Shown here one piece after another: positions 7,382 to 11,783 of a stretch of 11,783 nucleotides of DNA. Under the pieces are notes generated by a model, which saw only the letters and a program-made list of their open reading frames with translations, ran no database searches and was not told where the DNA came from. The stretch lies in assembly GCA_947071285.1 (NCBI GenBank), contig CAMTFK010000139.1, forward strand, positions 1 through 11,783, written 5' to 3'. Position numbers and translations under genes: made by a program. Numbering within the stretch: the stretch's first letter is position 1; each line of letters begins with the position of its first letter. Source of the DNA: an uncultured Bacteroides sp. Lineage in GTDB: Bacteria > Bacteroidota > Bacteroidia > Bacteroidales > Bacteroidaceae.

Positions 7382-8163
7382 ATATGCAGTTGTTTGTCGG
7401 GACTGATAGTCAGGTTCACGAGGTGATAAACAGAACTTTCCGGAACGCGTAGTGTTGCCTCATAGTGATATCCTTTTCCATCTACTCCCATGAAATTCAT
7501 ATCAGTAAGGATGCTTTGCTTCAATTCTTCTTCTGGGAAGATGTCTGCAAACATTTTCTTGGTTATATCTTTTCCATACAGCAGATTCCGTCCTTCGTAT
7601 ACACAAATATGTATCACATTATCATAATATACATTATCTATGCCTATGCCTTCTTCAGAATAGGAAGTCTTTATCACTTTCATTTGGGAAGGGTTGATAT
7701 AGACATAGCCTCGATAGCGCGTACCTTTATATACTACCACGCTATCCTTTTTCACTACTTCCGGCATGCTGGGAGTGATTTCTGTTTCTTGGTTGGAAAA
7801 TGCCAGTGTATCTTCCGGATTATCTGACTTATACAACTTCACAATCTCATCAGAGAGACTGTGGAACCAAAAACTATATTCCGTTTGCCGATCTATCTTA
7901 TAAGCTATTGGTGTGTTTCCACGCACGTATATCGTATCGCGGATAACTTTAAAGTAAACAGGCAGATTCTGTGGGTCGAGATAATAGATCGTATCGCCGT
8001 TAATACGCATTAACGGTATATCCGTCTCGTCATCCAGCCATATGCCTTGCAAAAGTCTTTTTGCGGTCAGGTCTTCCTTGTCAGAAGCCTCTCCGTTTTT
8101 AGCGTTGTTGCAAGAAGCCAGCATCATAACGAGCACCATGGAAATAGCACCCCACTTTATCAT
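7366..8163 (-). CDS. Small lipoprotein of unknown function (possibly DUF4738-like)
   Basis: I do not recognise a function. The 265-residue product starts with a lipoprotein signal peptide ending in LASC, with the lipidated Cys at 18. The next residues, NNAKNGE, lack the acidic pair seen in the SusD protein, so surface export is less certain and a periplasm-facing anchor is possible. The rest is soluble, with many alternating hydrophobic and polar stretches that suggest beta structure and no transmembrane segment. It resembles Bacteroidales DUF4738-type lipoproteins from memory, which is unconfirmed. It is the last gene of the polysaccharide operon, 24 bp after the UDP-glucose dehydrogenase stop, and has a good ribosome binding site. 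A role in envelope or polysaccharide biology is inferred from position only. Its stop codon lies beside the loop of the helicase terminator. Confidence 0.8.
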   Translation of the reverse strand: MIKWGAISMVLVMMLASCNNAKNGEASDKEDLTAKRLLQGIWLDDETDIPLMRINGDTIYYLDPQNLPVYFKVIRDTIYVRGNTPIAYKIDRQTEYSFWFHSLSDEIVKLYKSDNPEDTLAFSNQETEITPSMPEVVKKDSVVVYKGTRYRGYVYINPSQMKVIKTSYSEEGIGIDNVYYDNVIHICVYEGRNLLYGKDITKKMFADIFPEEELKQSILTDMNFMGVDGKGYHYEATLRVPESSVYHLVNLTISPDKQLHIKMVE

Positions 8164-8165
8164 AG

Positions 8166-8173
8166 CTCCCTCT
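8166..8173 (-). promoter_or_regulatory. Shine-Dalgarno-like site for the lipoprotein gene
   Basis: On the minus strand the 24-bp gap before the ATG contains AGAGGGAG, with AGAGG spaced 5 nt from the start codon. Strong Shine-Dalgarno sequences are uncommon in Bacteroidetes. This one supports the chosen start and separate translation of this last cistron, not mere read-through coupling. Confidence 0.5.
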
Positions 8174-8187
8174 GTTTTGTTAAATTC

Positions 8188-9501
8188 TTAATGTCCAATG
8201 CAATGGTAAGCAAAACCTTGCTCTTCCATATCTTTTTTATCATAGATATTACGTCCGTCCAGCACTACTGCCTGCTCCATAGTCTTCTTGATAACTGCCC
8301 ATGACGGCAAGCGGAATTCTTTCCATTCCGTAACCAGCATCATGGCATCGGCATCGAGCACGGCATCATACATATCCTTTGCATAATAAATGCTATCACC
8401 TATTCGGCGGCGGCATTCGTCCATTGCAGCAGGATCGTAAGCACGCACTTTACATCCGACTTTAAGCAATTTATCTATCAAGACCAGTGAGGGCGCTTCG
8501 CGCATATCATCGGTTTCCGGTTTGAAAGCTAATCCCCACAAAGCGATGGTCTTCCCTTTTAAATCGTTATCGAAATGCTTACAGAGTTTTTCAAAGAGAA
8601 TACTTTTCTGCAATTCGTTCACTTCTTCTACAGCATGAAGCACGCGCATCTGATAACCGTTCAACTCAGCAGTTTTGATAAGAGCTTTTACGTCTTTAGG
8701 GAAACAAGAACCGCCATAGCCGATGCCCGGATACAAGAATTTGCGTCCGATACGGGTGTCCGAACCAATGCCGCTACGCACCATATTGACGTCTGCACCT
8801 ACCAGTTCGCAAAGATTGGCAATATCGTTCATGAAACTGATACGGGTAGCAAGCATGGAATTGGCTGCATATTTGGTCATTTCGGCAGATGGAATATCCA
8901 TGAAGATGACGCGGAAGTTGTTTAGCAAGAATGGTTTGTATAGCTTACTCATTAACTTCTTTGCACGTTCGGACTCCACTCCCACTACTACACGGTCGGG
9001 ACTCATGAAATCATTGATAGCATTGCCCTCTTTCAGAAATTCGGGATTGGAAGCTACATCGAATTGAATGCTAACACCCCGTTTATCCAATTCTTCCTGA
9101 ATGGCGGTACGCACCTTCTTTGCCGTACCTACGGGAACGGTACTCTTTGTAACCACCAGCATGTACTTCTGCATATTCCGCCCGATGGTGCGGGCAACTT
9201 CGAGCACATAGCTAAGGTCGGCACTCCCATCTTCATCGGGCGGAGTACCAACAGCACTAAAGACGACTTCCACTTCGTTCAGGCAACTTTCCAGGGAAGT
9301 GGTGAAGTGCAGGCGGTCAGCTTTTACATTGCGGTTCACCATTTCTTCCAAGCCACTCTCATAGATAGGAATGATACCTTTCTTCAGTGCTTCTATTTTC
9401 TCACTGTTGGTATCTACACAAATAACGTTGACACCGATTTCTGCAAAACAGGTTCCAGTCACCAGACCGACGTACCCTGTACCGACAATAGCAATTTTCA
9501 T
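8188..9501 (-). CDS. ugd: UDP-glucose 6-dehydrogenase
   Basis: This enzyme oxidises UDP-glucose twice with NAD+ to UDP-glucuronate, a precursor of acidic capsule and exopolysaccharide sugars, in the cytoplasm. The 437-residue product has the usual family length. The N-terminal Rossmann domain has GTGYVG (7-12) and an Asp at 30 after the second strand, as expected for NAD+. Other family marks are KSTVPVGT (119-126), NPEFLKEG (152-159), K210 and N214 in the MTKYAANS stretch, and the catalytic Cys266 in GYGGSCFPKD, with D270. A C-terminal UDP-binding domain follows from about 310. It lies 6 bp after the rfbC stop, within the polysaccharide operon. Related UDP-ManNAc or GDP-mannose dehydrogenases share this fold; the GYGGSCFPKD and NPEFLKEG forms favour UDP-glucose. 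Confidence 0.9.
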   Translation of the reverse strand: MKIAIVGTGYVGLVTGTCFAEIGVNVICVDTNSEKIEALKKGIIPIYESGLEEMVNRNVKADRLHFTTSLESCLNEVEVVFSAVGTPPDEDGSADLSYVLEVARTIGRNMQKYMLVVTKSTVPVGTAKKVRTAIQEELDKRGVSIQFDVASNPEFLKEGNAINDFMSPDRVVVGVESERAKKLMSKLYKPFLLNNFRVIFMDIPSAEMTKYAANSMLATRISFMNDIANLCELVGADVNMVRSGIGSDTRIGRKFLYPGIGYGGSCFPKDVKALIKTAELNGYQMRVLHAVEEVNELQKSILFEKLCKHFDNDLKGKTIALWGLAFKPETDDMREAPSLVLIDKLLKVGCKVRAYDPAAMDECRRRIGDSIYYAKDMYDAVLDADAMMLVTEWKEFRLPSWAVIKKTMEQAVVLDGRNIYDKKDMEEQGFAYHCIGH

Positions 9502-9507
9502 ACTCTC

Positions 9508-10056
9508 TTATTCAAAATATTCCGCATCCCGGAAAAGCGGGGCGGCTTTATCTTTGGGGGATAATAATAATAGTTCTTCGGCAACAGGCCAGTCTATGCC
9601 TATTGTATCGTCATTGAAACGTATGGATGCTTCTACCTGTGGGGCATACGCATTATCCACTTTATATGTAAAAATAGCTTCGTCACTGAGCACCAAAAAG
9701 CCGTGTGCAAATCCACGGGGAATGAAGAATTGGCGTTTATTCTCTTCGCTCAGTTCTACGCTGACGTACTTACCGAATGTTGGAGATGATTGGCGTAAGT
9801 CTACCGCCACATCCAGCACTCTCCCTTTTATGACACGCACCAGTTTGGCCTGACAATGTTCTCCTTTTTGATAGTGCAATCCGCGCAACACGCCGAAAGA
9901 GGATTTCGATTCGTTGTCCTGAATAAAATGGACGTCTCCGACGTGCGCTTTGAATTCCTCTTCTTTAAAGGCTTCCATAAAATAACCGCGTTCGTCACGA
10001 AACACTTTCGGCTCAATCAGCCATACACCATCAATTTCCGTTTGTATATAATTCAT
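9508..10056 (-). CDS. rfbC: dTDP-4-dehydrorhamnose 3,5-epimerase
   Basis: RfbC epimerises dTDP-4-keto-6-deoxy-D-glucose at C3 and C5, the third step towards dTDP-L-rhamnose. The 182-residue product matches the family's usual size and cupin-type fold. Key residues are visible: the LRGLHYQ motif with the catalytic base H61, K71 in the following strand, D83 in VAVD, the FIPRGFAHGF block (111-120), and Y131 in TYKVDNAY as the likely acid. It sits 4 bp after the wzi-like gene and 6 bp before ugd. The partner genes rfbA, rfbB and rfbD are not in the window, so rhamnose synthesis depends on copies elsewhere. It could also serve another 6-deoxyhexose pathway that uses the same epimerisation. Confidence 0.92.
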   Translation of the reverse strand: MNYIQTEIDGVWLIEPKVFRDERGYFMEAFKEEEFKAHVGDVHFIQDNESKSSFGVLRGLHYQKGEHCQAKLVRVIKGRVLDVAVDLRQSSPTFGKYVSVELSEENKRQFFIPRGFAHGFLVLSDEAIFTYKVDNAYAPQVEASIRFNDDTIGIDWPVAEELLLLSPKDKAAPLFRDAEYFE

Positions 10057-10060
10057 CTTT

Positions 10061-11500
10061 TTAGAAATTTTTTCGTACTTTCAGTTGGCAACCCAGGTTG
10101 TCGCCATATATCTCTCCTATGTCGAAAGCAACGGAAGCATTGAACTGCCATCCCTTCCATTTTCGGGGAGAATAGAAAACTGATGCAAAAGTAGAAAAAT
10201 TTTCTAATATATCGGGTATAGGTTTGAAAGGAGTTCCCCAAGTTTTATTATATGATAGTTTTGCAAGATAAGTCCACTCGGCACTGATGTCTCCACTCCA
10301 GCCCAGATGCATTGCCCGGATACGGTTGTATTTGAAGCTCATATCTCCGTCTTTGTTGTAGATGGGAGATGCAACCAGGGGATTTCCCATCGCCATTCCC
10401 CAGTGTACCCAGCCGGGATACCAGTCATTATTATAATAGTCATCAGCCCCGCCCGTCTTTTCCACTACCGTGAAATCCACTCCATGCATAGGGCCGCTTT
10501 GGTTGGTAGTCTGATAATATTCCAGCACAAAGCCATTGATGGCTTGCCGGTGGTTGGATTTATATTCAATGCCCCATAACCCATCAAAACCATTTAATTT
10601 CCCCATTCCACTGAAATCATCATAGTAATTTTCCAGATAGGCACTTATGGAGAAGTCGTCGTGACGGTAGGTCATACGGATATGCTCGCTACCCATGAAA
10701 TTACCTTGGTAAGCTATTTGTTCTCCCTCCGGACTACTGTCATCTCCACGGCTGGGGATGAATACTTTAAAATAATCTTTCCAGCTATTTCCCAAATCTC
10801 CGGCATCCACTCCGGCACTTTTATAACCGCCAAACTGTACATCCAGACTCATGCCTACATCCAGTTGCCATTTACCTTGCGGCACACCGATGCGAAGGAA
10901 ACCGCTTTTGTGGTGATACTTAATGCTTTTGGTATACCAGTAATCCTCTCCTACCTGTTTCTTTTGATAATTATTGTCAGTAAACCATCCGTACGAAATT
11001 TCCGCTTTCAGAGCAAGTCTCGGAAGTATCTGTATATATTCGGGGAGTCCTATCCATACTTGCGGAATGGGTCTTGCATTGCCCGACCAGGTTAATCCGC
11101 CACTACTCAATTGTTGGTTTAATAATGGAGAGTCAAATTCTTTACTGCCAATAAGTAACCCTATCCATTTGTACCGTATATCCGCATAGCCTTGTTGCAG
11201 TACAAAGGTAGATGTGAAACCGGAAGCTACTGCCATATCCAAGCCACCTTCAAGACGCCAGTTACGAAGTGTATCCGTATAAAAAGCTCCTCCTCTCAGG
11301 TAAGTATTATTGTCGATTGAGGAGAAACCATGTTGATTGCATACTTGCCATAGAGGAGTATTCTCACCCGTGTGGACGGAGGCGCCATATTCTACAAAGG
11401 AAGATAAATTTTGCCGTTTCCACCCATTTTGCGCCTTTACTGCCGATCCGGTAGTAAAGGCGCAAAATAGAACGGCAAGAATATGACAGACTGTACGCAT
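10061..11500 (-). CDS. Wzi-family capsule/exopolysaccharide outer-membrane protein
   Basis: Wzi-type proteins are outer-membrane beta-barrels that help export polysaccharide or hold it at the cell surface. The 479-residue product has a signal peptide of about 23 residues (MRT start, hydrophobic core, VKA then Q24). It continues with many aromatic, alternating strands and ends in a C-terminal Phe, consistent with a barrel. The N-terminal YGASVHTGENTPLW stretch and the later FDSPLLNQQLSSGGL and ARPIPQVWIGLPEY stretches resemble the Bacteroidetes capsule-assembly Wzi family. It lies 4 bp after the initiating sugar phosphotransferase and 4 bp before rfbC, which fits an export role in the same pathway. 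An unusual 20-bp hairpin spans codons 11-25, over the end of the signal peptide. Family assignment is from pattern recognition, so sequence similarity to true Wzi is likely low. Confidence 0.82.
   Translation of the reverse strand: MRTVCHILAVLFCAFTTGSAVKAQNGWKRQNLSSFVEYGASVHTGENTPLWQVCNQHGFSSIDNNTYLRGGAFYTDTLRNWRLEGGLDMAVASGFTSTFVLQQGYADIRYKWIGLLIGSKEFDSPLLNQQLSSGGLTWSGNARPIPQVWIGLPEYIQILPRLALKAEISYGWFTDNNYQKKQVGEDYWYTKSIKYHHKSGFLRIGVPQGKWQLDVGMSLDVQFGGYKSAGVDAGDLGNSWKDYFKVFIPSRGDDSSPEGEQIAYQGNFMGSEHIRMTYRHDDFSISAYLENYYDDFSGMGKLNGFDGLWGIEYKSNHRQAINGFVLEYYQTTNQSGPMHGVDFTVVEKTGGADDYYNNDWYPGWVHWGMAMGNPLVASPIYNKDGDMSFKYNRIRAMHLGWSGDISAEWTYLAKLSYNKTWGTPFKPIPDILENFSTFASVFYSPRKWKGWQFNASVAFDIGEIYGDNLGCQLKVRKNF
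11426..11468 (-). repeat. Near-perfect 20-bp hairpin inside the wzi-like signal-peptide codons
   Basis: On the minus strand, ATTTTGCGCCTTTACTACCG (11468-11449) pairs with CGGCAGTAAAGGCGCAAAAT (11445-11426) around a 3-nt loop. Nineteen of twenty positions pair; the exception is 11442/11452. It covers nucleotides 33 to 75 of the gene. No T-run follows in either direction, so it is not a normal terminator. A very stable mRNA hairpin this early in a gene could slow ribosomes or affect RNA stability. Confidence 0.85.
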
Positions 11501-11504
11501 AGGC

Positions 11505-11783
11505 TTATCGGAATATAATTTTCAGAGTGTTGAGCATGATTTTCAGATCCAGTGCAAATGACCAATGTTCAATATACCAAATATCATATTCCACTCTTTT
11601 TTTCATTTTATCCAATTTTTCCGTTTCTCCACGCAGGTTGTGTATCTGCGCCCAACCGGTTATCCCCGGTTTCACCAGCAATCTCTTGTTATAGTCAGGA
11701 ATGATGCCGCAATATTGTTCTGTATGTATCAGCATATGAGGCCGGGGACCTACTATCGACATATCTCCAATAAGCACGTTCCA
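11505..11783 (-). CDS. Undecaprenyl-phosphate sugar phosphotransferase, C-terminal part
   Basis: This is the C-terminal 92 residues of a bacterial sugar transferase (WcaJ/EpsE-like polyisoprenyl-phosphate hexose-1-phosphate transferase). The reading frame stays open to the right edge of the window, so the 5' end is missing. Visible family marks are GDMSIVGPRPH, then VKPGITGWAQI, and the closing YDIWYIEHWSFALDLKIML block. These enzymes transfer a sugar phosphate from a UDP-sugar to undecaprenyl phosphate at the inner membrane, starting a polysaccharide repeat unit. An apparent GTG start at 11777 is internal, because the codons before it (Trp-Asn) also fit the family. The stop is 4 bp from the Wzi-like gene, so they share an operon. 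The sugar it uses is not determined by this fragment; glucose-1-phosphate is the usual annotation. Confidence 0.9.
   Translation of the reverse strand, partial: WNVLIGDMSIVGPRPHMLIHTEQYCGIIPDYNKRLLVKPGITGWAQIHNLRGETEKLDKMKKRVEYDIWYIEHWSFALDLKIMLNTLKIIFR

Noticed and set aside
9064..9853. Overlapping plus-strand open frames of 160 to 166 codons opposite ugd and rfbC
   Set aside because: Both oppose well-conserved enzymes with complete motifs. Their translations look like antisense readouts and have no plausible start context.
10661..11095. 144-codon plus-strand open frame opposite the Wzi-like gene
   Set aside because: It has hydrophobic stretches, but these mirror the alternating strand codons of the barrel gene; no promoter or ribosome site was seen.
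11426..11468. Reading the wzi hairpin as a rho-independent terminator
   Set aside because: Neither strand shows a T-run after the stem, and termination there would cut the operon just inside the second visible gene.

Overview
The window looks like chromosomal DNA from a Bacteroidales bacterium, most likely Bacteroides. It carries a SusC/SusD outer-membrane pair, a lipoprotein with the acidic residues after the lipobox cysteine that Bacteroides uses for surface export, TAnnTTTG-type -7 promoter boxes, a SerB with ACT-like N-terminal domains, and a Wzi-type capsule/exopolysaccharide outer-membrane protein beside sugar-nucleotide genes. The species cannot be named from sequence alone. Every gene looks intact except the last, which runs off the right edge. 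I saw no tRNA, rRNA, CRISPR array, insertion sequence or integrase.

Left half, + strand. Positions 1-258 form an intergenic region that appears to hold a leftward promoter for a gene outside the window, a 14-bp perfect palindrome, and the serB promoter. Then come serB (259-1488), a two-gene susC/susD-like operon (1564-4296 and 4308-5936) with no adjacent enzyme or regulator, and a RhlE-like DEAD-box RNA helicase (6017-7324). A rho-independent terminator at 7356-7381 separates the helicase from the convergent cluster.

Right half, - strand. A tightly packed set is transcribed from right to left: the C-terminus of an undecaprenyl-phosphate sugar phosphotransferase (11783-11505), a Wzi-family outer-membrane protein (11500-10061), dTDP-4-dehydrorhamnose 3,5-epimerase (10056-9508), UDP-glucose 6-dehydrogenase (9501-8188) and a small lipoprotein of unknown function (8163-7366). 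Gaps are 4, 4, 6 and 24 bp, so this is almost certainly one operon and the distal end of an exopolysaccharide or capsule locus. The phosphotransferase would start the lipid-linked sugar, the epimerase and dehydrogenase would supply activated L-rhamnose-pathway and glucuronate precursors, and Wzi would act at the outer membrane. Glycosyltransferases, flippase and polymerase are not in view and would lie further right or elsewhere.

No new multi-gene system is evident. The most unusual signals are non-coding. A near-perfect 20-bp hairpin lies inside the wzi signal-peptide codons. Two promoter regions, upstream of susC and of the helicase, are each framed by a perfect inverted repeat with the same CCGCAAA/TTTGCGG core, with the -7 box sitting in the right arm.
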